This document shows, piece after piece, positions 26,268 to 35,030 of a DNA stretch of 47,191 nt (position 1 is its first letter; every line of letters starts with the position of its first letter). The stretch comes from Candidatus Caenarcanales bacterium (lineage in GTDB: Bacteria > Cyanobacteriota > Vampirovibrionia > LMEP-6097): NCBI GenBank assembly GCA_013216135.1, contig JABSOS010000023.1:1-47191 (forward strand), read 5' to 3'. The notes under the pieces were generated by a model. The model had not been told where the DNA came from. It was given only the letters and a program-made list of their open reading frames with translations, and ran no database searches. The position numbers were made by a program, and so were the translations under genes.

Positions 26268-26297
26268 ATAGGCTTGCCACAAAATGTTCGATGGCAA
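26268..26297 (-). terminator. Hairpin between the response regulator and yebC
   Basis: GGCTTGCCA (26268-26276) and TGGCAAGCC (26289-26297) form a perfect 9-bp GC-rich stem with a 12-nt loop, 6 nt after the response regulator stop. On the minus strand it is followed by CTATTATATT, which is not a pure U tract and includes the presumed -10 box of yebC. It probably ends or attenuates transcription from upstream while yebC starts its own. Confidence 0.6.
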
Positions 26298-26302
26298 GCC
26301 AT

Positions 26303-26764
26303 CTACTTCATATTTTTAATTGTAGAAATAGCGTGATTAACCTTAGTCGCCAAGGTCGTCATTAATGGATTTTTAACCACAAAAGAGTCTATACCATTAT
26401 CAAAGGCAGATTCATAGGTTTCATCAGATTTATCGCCAGTAACCATTAAAGTCAGAATATTTTCAAATGCTTCGACTTTTTTAATTTCATCTAATAGCTC
26501 TATACCGCTCATTCCAGGTAAGTTTTTGTCGATCATGATGATATTTGGTAAGTCTCTATGGTTAGTATCTAATTTTTCCATGAGATAGTTGATGGCATCT
26601 TCACCATCTTCAATCCACTTCGTTTTGATGGGATAGTCAACATTATCAAGCGAATCTTTATACATGTAGTAATCATCCATATTATCTTCGATGATTAGTA
26701 AATTAATTTCATTTTCGATTAAATTGTGTGGGAAAGTTTCAATTTTAAAATCAAGCATACGCAA
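26303..26764 (-). CDS. Single-domain response regulator (CheY-like receiver)
   Basis: 153 aa consisting of a receiver domain with a 20-residue N-terminal extension. The acidic pocket is EDN (Glu26-Asp27), the phosphoacceptor is Asp79 in IIMIDKNLPGMSG, the switch Thr is Thr109 in MVTGD and the conserved Lys is Lys131 in VVKNP. Long beta-alpha loops resemble the Rcp1 type of stand-alone regulators that work with bacteriophytochrome or hybrid kinases. There is no output domain and no histidine kinase gene nearby. Start: TTG at 26764 with AAGG 7 nt upstream, or ATG at 26758; the difference is two residues. Confidence 0.92.
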   Translation of the reverse strand: MRMLDFKIETFPHNLIENEINLLIIEDNMDDYYMYKDSLDNVDYPIKTKWIEDGEDAINYLMEKLDTNHRDLPNIIMIDKNLPGMSGIELLDEIKKVEAFENILTLMVTGDKSDETYESAFDNGIDSFVVKNPLMTTLATKVNHAISTIKNMK

Positions 26765-26844
26765 CCAATATCCTTATGTATTTTTTGTTCCCATGTGAAG
26801 CGATTTTTATTGAATTTTATTAAGAAATTTGATCTTAAATTAAG

Positions 26845-27588
26845 TTAATGATTTACTTGTTCGATTAATCTTAAGGCTTTTTCATAGTCAGCTTGAGTAT
26901 CGATACCTATAGATTTAGATTGAACTTCGATCATTTTGATTTTGATTTGATTTTCAAGAGCACGGAGCTGCTCTAATTTTTCAATTTTTTCGAGTTTTGA
27001 CTCAGCTAAAGCTGAGATATTAAGTAAAGTATCTTTTCTATAGACATAGAGTCCCAAATGTTTTTTATAGCGGTAATTTTCGGCTATGCCATCTCTAGCG
27101 CAAGGAATCGCTGAGCGTGAAAAATATAATGCAAAGTCATTAATATCGGTAACTACTTTAACGTTATTAGGGTTATTAATTTCAGAGAAATCATCAAAGT
27201 GGTGATAAATGCTAAGCATCTCTAAATGCGGATCGTGTAAAAAAGGCTCTAAACTTTTATCTATGTCTTTAGGGTCGATAAATGGTTCATCGCCTTGGAC
27301 ATTTACTATGATTTCCCAGTCGTTATTCTGTTTAGCAAGCTCTGCAATTCTGTCAGTGCCTGACTTATGTTCTTTAGAAGTCATAGCAACCTTACCACCA
27401 AAGCTTTTAACGTGCTCATAGATTTCTTCATTATCTGTAGCGACTATAACTTCATCTAAGTGTTTAGCTTTAGAAACCTGCTCATAGACAAGTTCTATCA
27501 TGGTTTTCTCGCCTAGTTTTAATAGTGGTTTTCCTGGAAGTCTAGAGCTTTCATAGCGAGATGGAATTACAGCTACTGATTTTTTCAT
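26845..27588 (-). CDS. kdsB: 3-deoxy-manno-octulosonate cytidylyltransferase (CMP-Kdo synthetase)
   Basis: 247 aa, typical length. The nucleotide-binding N terminus VIPSRYESSRLPGKPL is diagnostic, followed by VIVATDNEEI, SGTDRIAE, VNVQGDEPFI and the C-terminal LEQLRALENQIKIKM. The enzyme activates Kdo with CTP for lipid A-core synthesis, so the organism probably makes LPS. The start codon overlaps the stop of the upstream SGNH-like gene by 1 nt (TAATG), pointing to coupled translation. No other Kdo genes are in the window. Confidence 0.97.
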   Translation of the reverse strand: MKKSVAVIPSRYESSRLPGKPLLKLGEKTMIELVYEQVSKAKHLDEVIVATDNEEIYEHVKSFGGKVAMTSKEHKSGTDRIAELAKQNNDWEIIVNVQGDEPFIDPKDIDKSLEPFLHDPHLEMLSIYHHFDDFSEINNPNNVKVVTDINDFALYFSRSAIPCARDGIAENYRYKKHLGLYVYRKDTLLNISALAESKLEKIEKLEQLRALENQIKIKMIEVQSKSIGIDTQADYEKALRLIEQVNH

Positions 27589-28685
27589 TAAGCTAAAACC
27601 TCTTCTATAGCTGATTTGATAAGCATGTGCCCATCTCTATTCGGTTGGTTAAAGCCATTTGCTAAATATTTTGTTCTCTGTTCTTCTACTAGTGGGAATT
27701 TTGAGCAAGTATCGGCAAAAGGAACTTTGTTCCTTAGAGCAACTTGTTTACAGATTTTATTCCAAGGCTCCATTTCTAAATCTTTGATGTTTACACTTGC
27801 ATTTGGTTTTTGTTGTTCTGGACAAGCATTTGGGATGTGAGGAACTGGTCCAACTAATAGAAGTTTAATACCATTAAGTTTTAAAAACTTAACCATATAC
27901 TCTAAAAGTACCTCGAAGCCGAGCAAAGCATCAGGTCCCAACCAAACATCATTTATTCCGTAATTTAAAATTACTAAATCAGGTTTATGAAGAATTACAT
28001 CTCTACCTACGTAGAGAACGGCATCTAAGATTCCTGCTCCAGAAATAGCGTTGTTGACAAACTCAATTTCATTTGCATTATTAAGTGAATTTTTCCATAA
28101 TTGATGGAAAGTTTCTTCTTCTTTTATTTCCCAGTTATTTTGAAGTCCTAGAGTGACATTGTCCCCGATGGTAACTATTTTCTTCACTCCCTCTAAAGAA
28201 AGTTTATTGAATTTCAACTGTGATTCATCTTCTTCTTGAGCTTCTAGAAAAGGAATTAGATTTTTATTCATAGGAACTACATCTAAGCCAGATCTAACAG
28301 CGCAGTAGATTCCCATCCCGAAAGCAAAACGAATGGCTTCGATGTTACTTTCATCAGTGCTAGTTTTTAAAAGTTCATTAATAACTTTGAGCCATTCAGA
28401 TGGATCTAATGGGTTATTAAAGCGAAATTCTTCAACCATATCCTTACAGTTTTTAGGAACGAATTGAAGTACATTAGTTAACTTTTCTAAAGTTTCGTCT
28501 ACTTTTTTAGCTAAATTTTCGGTTTTACTCAGTTCAAGAGCGTTACGGTAACAGTTAAAAGCGTGTGGAAAAAAGCGAATTAGCTCAGCATAGTCACCTG
28601 CTGCTTCCCAATCTTCAGCTGTAGCAAGGTTTGAGTCTTGCTTTAATGATTTGAACATTAATTCAGTTAATTTTAAATCTTGCAT
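27588..28685 (-). CDS. SGNH/GDSL hydrolase-like protein with Asn in place of the catalytic Ser
   Basis: 365 aa. Residues 1-150 are helical, with a TPR-like stretch. The SGNH domain begins near 165: block I reads TIGDNVTLG (Gly174-Asp175-Asn176) where active enzymes have GDS; block II Gly is in NNAISGAG; block III is NYGINDVW (Gly243, Asn245); the final His is in NRDGHMLI (His353). The Asn codon is AAT, one transition from AGT (Ser). The usual Asp three residues before the final His is also absent. It therefore looks like a catalytically dead or altered member. The gene is coupled to kdsB (1-nt overlap) and follows trkH by 12 nt; a role in envelope polysaccharide chemistry or binding is an inference from kdsB. 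Confidence 0.8.
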   Translation of the reverse strand: MQDLKLTELMFKSLKQDSNLATAEDWEAAGDYAELIRFFPHAFNCYRNALELSKTENLAKKVDETLEKLTNVLQFVPKNCKDMVEEFRFNNPLDPSEWLKVINELLKTSTDESNIEAIRFAFGMGIYCAVRSGLDVVPMNKNLIPFLEAQEEDESQLKFNKLSLEGVKKIVTIGDNVTLGLQNNWEIKEEETFHQLWKNSLNNANEIEFVNNAISGAGILDAVLYVGRDVILHKPDLVILNYGINDVWLGPDALLGFEVLLEYMVKFLKLNGIKLLLVGPVPHIPNACPEQQKPNASVNIKDLEMEPWNKICKQVALRNKVPFADTCSKFPLVEEQRTKYLANGFNQPNRDGHMLIKSAIEEVLA

Positions 28686-28697
28686 GCCCTATATATT

Positions 28698-30065
28698 CTA
28701 ACCGATCAGAATAGCTTCTTCACTGTATCGAATTCTCTTACATGAGTCTTCTGGTATTAGCGCCATAAGAAAGAGAAGAGGACCTGGTCTACCGATGATC
28801 ATGCAGATGCAAAGGATGATTAATGATGAGTTTGATAAGTCACCAGTTATTCCAGTAGATAAGCCTACAGTTGTGAAAGCAGAGGTTACCTCGAAGAGTT
28901 GTTCTATGAATCTTTGGGATTTTCCTATTTCTAAGATATTAATCAAGAATGTTGCGAAAAGAATACCTGCTACTGTAGAAATGAATACTACGACGGATCT
29001 TTGTTTTACTATATCTGGAACTGCGCGATTGAAAAGTTTCGTGTCACCGGTTTCTCTAAGTGAGCTCCACATCATTACTGCTATAACAGCAAGCGTGGTT
29101 ACTTTGATTCCACCACCGGTTCCCCCTGGGCAAGCCCCTATAAACATCCAGACTATAAGGAAGATTAAACTTGCATCTCCTAGATCATTTAATGGGATTG
29201 AATTAAAGCCAGATGAACGCGAGGCGATGGATTGAAAAGATGCTAGGGAAATATTATCAAAATGTGATCTAAACTCTGTAAACAAGTCACCCATAAAATA
29301 AATTAATAAGCTTTGTGTAAGGATTCCTACTAAAAGTAGTGTGAAAGTAACTTTGATTGAAACTCTTGTGTGCAGTGATAAAGCGTGCCTTGCTTTAGTT
29401 TTTTTACTAATGAATTTCACCCATAATTCATTTAAAACTGTGTAGCCTAAACCCCCGATGATAGGCAATAAGGAGAACATAGCTAAATAGAAATAGTTAT
29501 CTCTAAACGAGCAAAGGCTGTCTGTATAAAGACTTAGCCCAGCGTTACAGAATGCTGAAACTGAGTGGAAGATTGCAGCGAAGATCCCTTTACCTAAACC
29601 GCTGTGCTCAACTGAAGTATAGAGCATAGTTAGAAAACCAAAGGTTTCTATGATAAGTGTAAATAGTCCTATCTTAATAACAAAGCCCGTGAAATCGATT
29701 TTCCCATCACTGTTATTAGATAGATCAAAGATTTTACTATCACTATATGAAATTTTTTTCCCGAGCATATAAAGGAAAATAGTAGTCATGGTCATATAGC
29801 TAAGACCGCCTACTTGCATAAGTATTAAAGTTACAAACTGTCCAAAGAGTGAAAATTCTTTACCTATGTCTACTACAGCAAGGCCGGTTACACATACTGA
29901 GCTTACCGACATAAAGAATGCGCTAACAAAGTCGCGCCAATGGTGATTAGTATTAGATATAGGTAGCATTAGCATCAATGTACCTATGAAACTAAGCGCA
30001 ACGAAGCTTAGCATCGTGAACTGGGCTGGACTTAGTTTTTTAAAATTAGCTTTTTTGATTGGCAT
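28698..30065 (-). CDS. TrkH/KtrB family potassium uptake channel subunit
   Basis: 455 aa, multi-spanning membrane protein. Four pore loops are visible, each with the filter glycine: SSVCVTGLAVVD, SAFCNAGLSLY, ASRSSGFNSIP and SAFTTVGLSTG. It conducts K+ (KtrB type can be Na+-dependent) across the inner membrane under control of a cytosolic KtrA/TrkA ring, but no such gene lies next to it. It is divergent from rpmH with about 107 nt between, and is the first gene of a tight series with the SGNH-like protein and kdsB. KtrB fits better than TrkH by length. Confidence 0.92.
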   Translation of the reverse strand: MPIKKANFKKLSPAQFTMLSFVALSFIGTLMLMLPISNTNHHWRDFVSAFFMSVSSVCVTGLAVVDIGKEFSLFGQFVTLILMQVGGLSYMTMTTIFLYMLGKKISYSDSKIFDLSNNSDGKIDFTGFVIKIGLFTLIIETFGFLTMLYTSVEHSGLGKGIFAAIFHSVSAFCNAGLSLYTDSLCSFRDNYFYLAMFSLLPIIGGLGYTVLNELWVKFISKKTKARHALSLHTRVSIKVTFTLLLVGILTQSLLIYFMGDLFTEFRSHFDNISLASFQSIASRSSGFNSIPLNDLGDASLIFLIVWMFIGACPGGTGGGIKVTTLAVIAVMMWSSLRETGDTKLFNRAVPDIVKQRSVVVFISTVAGILFATFLINILEIGKSQRFIEQLFEVTSAFTTVGLSTGITGDLSNSSLIILCICMIIGRPGPLLFLMALIPEDSCKRIRYSEEAILIG

Positions 30066-30131
30066 TTATGGATACTTACAGATGAGCATAACGCAGAACT
30101 TAGCTAAGTGCTCAAGTCCTAAATAAAATTA

Positions 30132-30161
30132 TAGACAGAATTAGTTAAAATAAGTTATAAT
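30132..30161 (+). promoter_or_regulatory. rpmH promoter
   Basis: TAGACA (30132-30137) and TATAAT (30156-30161) are 18 nt apart. The -10 ends 11 nt before the ATG at 30173, so the leader should be only about 5 nt long and has no room for a Shine-Dalgarno. Confidence 0.65.
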
Positions 30162-30172
30162 TACACTTCGCT

Positions 30173-30307
30173 ATGAAACAAACATTAGGTGGCACTACTA
30201 GAAAAAGAAAGAAAACCAGCGGGTTCAGAGCTAGAATGGCGTCTCCTACAGGTCGTCGTGTTCTAAAAAGAAGAAGAACTAGAGGCCGTAAAGCTATTTC
30301 TTTATAG
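30173..30307 (+). CDS. rpmH: 50S ribosomal protein L34
   Basis: 44 aa: begins [14 protein letters not shown], then [20 protein letters not shown] and a basic tail ending in TAG. Length and sequence are those of L34, including the conserved FRARM and GRRVL core. It is followed after 36 nt by rnpA, the classic gene pair. The usual next genes (yidD, yidC) and dnaA are absent here, so the locus is rearranged compared with most bacteria. Confidence 0.98.
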   Translation: MKQTLGGTTRKRKKTSGFRARMASPTGRRVLKRRRTRGRKAISL

Positions 30308-30343
30308 TAAGAATTTCTTTACTCACATTAGTGTGTAATCGTA

Positions 30344-30721
30344 ATGCTTACTAGAGCTGAGAGAATAAAATACAACGGTTTATTTCTTCAAGCTTACGAA
30401 AAAGGTAAGCGAATTTCATCTGAAAATTTTTATATAACATTTACTAAAACCAGAGAAGATTGTAAAGATTCTTTACCTCTTACTGGTTTTGTTGTTTCTA
30501 AAAAGTTTGCTAAAAGGGCAAATATAAGAAATAAATATAAGCGTGCTATGCGTGAAGTTTATAGGCTTTTTCGCTTAAAGTCTGAAAATATAGAGCCTTT
30601 AAAAAAAATAGGCTTGCTAGTGCTAACTATTAAGTCTAAAGTTGATCCAGATAAAAAGATTTCTGTTTTTAATGAGTATTTTGATGAATTGAATGCTTTG
30701 TTTGAAAAGCTTCTTAAATAA
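30344..30721 (+). CDS. rnpA: Ribonuclease P protein component
   Basis: 125 aa. The RNR signature is present as KKFAKRANIRNKYKRAMREVYRL (about residues 50-72), with the usual preceding strand LTGFVVS. It binds the RNase P RNA and helps mature tRNA 5' ends. It lies directly after rpmH and is probably cotranscribed. No Shine-Dalgarno is seen before the ATG. Confidence 0.95.
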   Translation: MLTRAERIKYNGLFLQAYEKGKRISSENFYITFTKTREDCKDSLPLTGFVVSKKFAKRANIRNKYKRAMREVYRLFRLKSENIEPLKKIGLLVLTIKSKVDPDKKISVFNEYFDELNALFEKLLK

Positions 30722-30756
30722 TGGCCCTATCAAAGATAAGATAATACTTTCTTTGT

Positions 30757-31710
30757 ATGTATATGGCATCACTTAACCGTCTCAGTGATCGCAATAATGC
30801 TTATACTGAAAAGGTAGCTGAACCTATAGATATAGGGCTTGTACCGAGACAAACTCACCGTACTAATAGTAAAGATTTTAATACTCTTACCAAAGATATT
30901 GATGAGGGGTTAATTGAGATTGGGGGCTCTAATATACTTTTTAGTAATGAAGATTACAATCAGCTAGCGACTATGATGGTTTTAGAAACTAATGTTGCTT
31001 TAATTGAGAGTGATAATAACAAGAAGTATAAAGATAAACTTAGTTTAGAGGAAATTGAAGCAAAAACTAAGGAGCAAGTGGAAGCAGAAATGGCTAGGGT
31101 TGCTGTTTCGATATGGACAAGATTTATGGCTCAAAAGGCTTATGAAGCTGATTCAGATAAGGGTATCAATTTTGATGGAAGGTCAAATTCAAGTATTTCA
31201 AAAATTTTAACTAGTCCAGGACAGTATCAACCAACTTTTAAAAATCCTCAAAAGTTTTCTAGAATTAAGGACGAAAATAGCTCAGTTAATTATTTGAAAT
31301 ATCATAGTTCTGGCTATTCAACTGAGCTTGCAAAGGAAAGACTTAATATAGCAAAAAGTGTTCTTGCTGATGCAAATGAACTCTCTAAAGCAGCTGGATT
31401 TTTACAAGGGCGTACTGATTTTCTTAGTTCTACTCAAAGCTTTGAGACTGCAGAAAAAAGGGGAAGAGATCCAAAACTAGTTGATGAAAATTCAAAGGCT
31501 TTTAATTTTTTTATGTTTCCCCAGTTAGCTAATGATGAGCAGAAAGAACATTTTAGAAATGTTCAACTTAACCTGCCTGCTAAATTTACAACTGAACATA
31601 AGTTTAAAGAAGAAAATCAATTTGCATTTGGTGATTTATTACAGCCTAACTTAGCATTATTTTTTCCAGGCAACATTGACGAAGGAAATATTTTAAATAC
31701 AGAAATTTAA
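30757..31710 (+). CDS. Unknown 317-aa soluble protein
   Basis: Starts at ATG 30757 or, more likely by context, ATG 30763 (MASLNRLSDRNNAY). Neither has a Shine-Dalgarno; GATAAT at 30740-30745 could be a -10 box giving a short leader. The protein is charged and helical, without signal peptide or transmembrane segment. No motif or family is recognised. It takes the position where yidD or yidC usually follows rnpA but resembles neither. It converges with the next gene, leaving a 4-nt gap. Confidence 0.7.
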   Translation: MYMASLNRLSDRNNAYTEKVAEPIDIGLVPRQTHRTNSKDFNTLTKDIDEGLIEIGGSNILFSNEDYNQLATMMVLETNVALIESDNNKKYKDKLSLEEIEAKTKEQVEAEMARVAVSIWTRFMAQKAYEADSDKGINFDGRSNSSISKILTSPGQYQPTFKNPQKFSRIKDENSSVNYLKYHSSGYSTELAKERLNIAKSVLADANELSKAAGFLQGRTDFLSSTQSFETAEKRGRDPKLVDENSKAFNFFMFPQLANDEQKEHFRNVQLNLPAKFTTEHKFKEENQFAFGDLLQPNLALFFPGNIDEGNILNTEI

Positions 31711-31714
31711 ATAT

Positions 31715-32575
31715 CTATCTTGCAGCTGCAAGATTTCTTCCTTTTGCTCGGTTTGAACTAGGTCCATCTACTATATTATTTGCAGGCTTATTTTTTAATT
31801 CTGCGACCATTTTATCGACTTTTTGTTTAATAGCATCCATAGCAGGTAAATGCATTAGGCGAGAATATTTTCCGTTTTCTGAAATATTTGCAGCAAATTT
31901 CTCAAGATTTGATATATCTCTAGGTAGTAAACGTGCTTGGTAATTCCCCATAGAATCTCTACCACCAGTAGTTTTCTGGACAGTATTAGATACCATATTG
32001 TCTTGGATATAGCTTAAATGGGTATCTAAACTCGCTACAACCTCATTCAAGTATGGGGTTTTCTCAGCTTTAATTCTTTCTTGTTCAGCGTTTTGTTTAC
32101 TAAATAGTGTGAAAGGGAAGAAGTTGAAAGATTTACCACCCATTCTTTGGCTTACAGTATCTATTAAGTCCAAATGAGTTCTAAAAATATCCATTGCATC
32201 ACTCTGGAAACCTTTACTTTGATTAGGCTCACGGATAGTTTCTAAGTTGTCTGTTAGGATTTTATTAGTGTTATTCCCACCAGGCGCAAAGTCGAGAAAG
32301 GCATACCAAACTTTCTTAGGTCTCAATATGTAAGCAAGAGGATTCCACCAGGAAAAAGGTTTTAATATTTCTTTGATGGTATTTTTAGCATCTCTGATTT
32401 CTTTTGGACTAAGGGCTTTTTTAGCGTCTCTGGCTTTTTCTTTTTGCTTGTCAGCAGCTTTCATTTGCCAGTCTTGGACTGTCTCTACGGTTGTTTGCAA
32501 ACCAGCAGGAAACAACGCCTCAGTAGCGACGTTTTTAGCTTGTCTTTTTGCAATATCTAAACCGGGTATTTGCAT
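31715..32575 (-). CDS. Unknown 286-aa helical protein
   Basis: The N-terminal third is strongly basic and helical (DKQKEKARDAKKALSPKEIR). An aromatic patch follows near residues 70-95 (KPFSWWNPLAYILRPKKVWYAFLDF) that might touch a membrane surface. A second helical half ends in a Lys/Arg/Asn-rich tail. No family is recognised. The ATG follows a TAAAAT box by 6 nt (TAAAATTCATCG then ATG), suggesting a leaderless mRNA. The 177-nt gap upstream of it shows nothing else. Confidence 0.7.
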   Translation of the reverse strand: MQIPGLDIAKRQAKNVATEALFPAGLQTTVETVQDWQMKAADKQKEKARDAKKALSPKEIRDAKNTIKEILKPFSWWNPLAYILRPKKVWYAFLDFAPGGNNTNKILTDNLETIREPNQSKGFQSDAMDIFRTHLDLIDTVSQRMGGKSFNFFPFTLFSKQNAEQERIKAEKTPYLNEVVASLDTHLSYIQDNMVSNTVQKTTGGRDSMGNYQARLLPRDISNLEKFAANISENGKYSRLMHLPAMDAIKQKVDKMVAELKNKPANNIVDGPSSNRAKGRNLAAAR

Positions 32576-32752
32576 CGATGAATTTTATCTAGATTTTTAT
32601 TTTATTATTTAGTCGACTTGAAATAGCTTTATATTTCTTTTATAATTATAGCATTCCCGTATATACATATTCAAGTTAAGTAAAGCTAGGAGTCAAAATA
32701 GTAGGAATTAAAGAGATTTTAGGCTAATTAAACTAAAGAATTTGATCAAACC

Positions 32753-34516
32753 TTAGTTCTTAATATAAACCTTAGCTAAATCTGGAATTATTCCAGCATA
32801 TTTAGTCTTGCGGATACCACCTAAGTCTTTACTCACGGCAGTAAAAACCCTAGGTGTAGCTAGGTAAATAAAAGGTTTTTCTCTAAAAACTATTTCCTGG
32901 AATTTATCATAGATTTCTTTTCTTTCATTAAAATCCATAGTTTTTACACCACGCGAGAAAATACTATCGATTTCTTTTTCCCAGCTGCGGGTGAGTGGAT
33001 TTTCTTGAGTGGCTTTGGGGTCAAAAGCGTGTAATCTGCCAGTGCTGTTCCAGACATTAGCTCCACTATTAGGTTCATTACTTGAACCTCCACTAAAACC
33101 TAAAACTCCCGCATCATAATCTTTAGCACTCATTATTTTCCCGACAAAATTATTAAATTCAAGTAACTTAAAGTTAGCTTTTATGCCTATTTCTTTTAAG
33201 TTCTCAGAGATTATTACTCCCATTAGTTCTCTTTCTTTATTTCCTGAATTTGTGAATAAATCGAATTCAACTCTATTAGATTTAGAATCATATAATTCTT
33301 TTTCTTTAGTTTCTGGATTAGTTTTTAGAGTAAAGCCTGCTTGCTTTAAAACTTGAAGTGCTTTTGATGTTTCTGCCAGAGGATCTACTTTAACTTTAGG
33401 ATTATAAAAAGGTGAAATATCTGGAAAGGCTGTATTTAAAGGAGAGCCCAGTCCTTGGAAAACATTATTAATTATATTTTCTCTATCTATAGCTAGGGAA
33501 ACAGCTTCACGAAAGGCTTTACTATTAAACCAGCTGTATTTCGGTTCTGGAATATTTTTACTCATGTTAAACCATATGAAATTACTTGCTTGACTAGGTC
33601 CTAGATCCATTAATTTATAGTCATATTTTTTCTCCATAGATTTTATAAAGGCTGCGTTATTCGGACTTACTCCTAGAATCATTGATTCACCAGAAAGGAA
33701 TTTGAAGATGTCAGCACTATCGTCCTGGACGTATGAATAGATGATCCTATCTATGTAAGGTAAGTTTTTCCCTGTCTCTGAATCGGTTTCAAAATACCTA
33801 GGATTACGCACAAATTCAATTCTCTCTCCAGACTGGATTTTAGAGAATTTAAAAGCACCAGAGCAGACTATATCTTCAGCTTTGCTGTGGATATTTAAAT
33901 AGTTATTAAAAGCTAATTGTTGTTCTTTAAGGGTTTTGGCATTAGCTTTTCTTAAGTGTTCTAAGACATGATGCTTAGGAGCAATTTCTAAACCTAGATT
34001 TCTTAAAAAAGGTGCAAAAATGGTTTTAGTTTTAAATTGAATAGTTTGTTTGCTGAGTTTTTTGACTTCAGGAAATTCGCCGTCTACTAAAATTATGTCA
34101 CGGCTCATACTGATCGCAATTTGATCGCGCAAAAGATTATTCCAGGTAAAAAGTACGTCATCAACTGTAATTTCTTCATCATCACTCCAAAAAATATTCT
34201 CTTTCATTGTTACGGTAATGGTTTTCTGATCTTTGCTAATTTTAAAACTTTCTGCTAGTAAAGGAAGTGGCTGATCAGTGTCAGGGTCAAATTTTAATAA
34301 GCCTAAAAACATCATTGAGCCGTATTGGCTACTACTTGCATCTGTAGCAATCCAAGGATTTAAGGTTTTGGCATCTTGCCCACGCTGAGTAAGTTTTAAT
34401 ATTCCCCCAAACTTAGAATCAGGGTCTTTAGACTTAATATCACTGTGACTGCAAGCATTTAGCAGTAAAAGAATAGAGAATAATATGATTAATTTGCTAC
34501 TTCTGCCTAGAGCCAT
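32753..34516 (-). CDS. Peptide-type ABC transporter substrate-binding lipoprotein (OppA/DppA, SBP_bac_5)
   Basis: 587 aa. A lipoprotein signal is visible: LIILFSILLLLNAC with the lipobox Cys at residue 22. The mature protein follows the family pattern: TLNPWIATDASS near the start, PLLAESFKISKDQKTITVTMKENIFWSDDEEITVDDVLFTW, then LDSKAFREAVSLAIDRENI-like text (SKAFREAVSLAIDRENI) and a C-terminal half ending near IPDLAKVYIKN. It captures peptides or other solutes for an Opp/Dpp-type importer, but no permease or ATPase genes are nearby, so it may work with a remote transporter. It overlaps the upstream DoxX-like gene by 20 nt, so translation is coupled. Confidence 0.92.
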   Translation of the reverse strand: MALGRSSKLIILFSILLLLNACSHSDIKSKDPDSKFGGILKLTQRGQDAKTLNPWIATDASSSQYGSMMFLGLLKFDPDTDQPLPLLAESFKISKDQKTITVTMKENIFWSDDEEITVDDVLFTWNNLLRDQIAISMSRDIILVDGEFPEVKKLSKQTIQFKTKTIFAPFLRNLGLEIAPKHHVLEHLRKANAKTLKEQQLAFNNYLNIHSKAEDIVCSGAFKFSKIQSGERIEFVRNPRYFETDSETGKNLPYIDRIIYSYVQDDSADIFKFLSGESMILGVSPNNAAFIKSMEKKYDYKLMDLGPSQASNFIWFNMSKNIPEPKYSWFNSKAFREAVSLAIDRENIINNVFQGLGSPLNTAFPDISPFYNPKVKVDPLAETSKALQVLKQAGFTLKTNPETKEKELYDSKSNRVEFDLFTNSGNKERELMGVIISENLKEIGIKANFKLLEFNNFVGKIMSAKDYDAGVLGFSGGSSNEPNSGANVWNSTGRLHAFDPKATQENPLTRSWEKEIDSIFSRGVKTMDFNERKEIYDKFQEIVFREKPFIYLATPRVFTAVSKDLGGIRKTKYAGIIPDLAKVYIKN

Positions 34517-34910
34517 AAATTACAAATTCAGCAGATATCATCATGATATTTAAGAACATAAAAGTAGGTAAACTTGCGATGCAAAGGTAATTAATATGAA
34601 GGAAGAGCGCCGCAAAAACTGCAAGCTGAATCGGGAAGTTAATAATGAACATGATTCCTAAAGCCATTTCTGCGTATTTAACGATTTTCGCTATGAGAAA
34701 AGCATTCGGCAAAATCATGTCATTAAAAAGAATCTTATAAGGCTGGAAAATGACATCATCTCTTAAAGAAGCGAAGAAAAGATCAGCCTGGCTCCCGAAA
34801 GAAGGATCAGAGAACTTAGGCATAGCATTAAGGATGAAAATTAGACCGATCACCCAACGCATTATTAATAAGTAGGCATATAATCTCGGCAGATTTTTAG
34901 GATTAACCAT
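34497..34910 (-). CDS. Small membrane protein, DoxX-like
   Basis: 137 aa from ATG 34910 (MVNPKNLPRLY). A longer frame from TTG at 34934 would start inside the -10 box and is less likely. Four hydrophobic segments are visible (YLLIMRWVIGLIFILNAM, the region near NAFLIAKIVKYAEMALG, MFIINFPIQLAVFAALFLHI and MFLNIMMISAEFVIYG). The first helix followed by a KF motif and the four-helix layout resemble the DoxX family, whose function is poorly defined. It overlaps the substrate-binding lipoprotein gene by 20 nt and is divergent from nuoB. Confidence 0.65.
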   Translation of the reverse strand: MVNPKNLPRLYAYLLIMRWVIGLIFILNAMPKFSDPSFGSQADLFFASLRDDVIFQPYKILFNDMILPNAFLIAKIVKYAEMALGIMFIINFPIQLAVFAALFLHINYLCIASLPTFMFLNIMMISAEFVIYGSRQK

Positions 34911-34919
34911 ATAAACTTT

Positions 34920-34947
34920 ATTATAGTAAAACAATACATATTAGTAA
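34920..34947 (-). promoter_or_regulatory. Promoter of the DoxX-like gene
   Basis: On the minus strand TATAAT (34925-34920) lies 9 nt before the ATG at 34910, with TTACTA (34947-34942) 16 nt further upstream as a weak -35. The expected transcript starts 2-3 nt before the start codon, effectively leaderless. Confidence 0.5.
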
Positions 34948-35018
34948 CGCTTAATTCGCAAATTCCTAAATTTAATGACGTTTTTCCGTAAGCTTAGTTT
35001 ACTTTTAACAAGCCTTGG

Positions 35019-35024
35019 TATACT
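35019..35024 (+). promoter_or_regulatory. -10 box of nuoB
   Basis: TATACT ends 6 nt before the nuoB ATG at 35031, so transcription would begin at the start codon itself. No Shine-Dalgarno exists. The -35 region has only a weak TTTACT (34998-35003) at a short spacing. Confidence 0.45.
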
Positions 35025-35030
35025 TATGAT

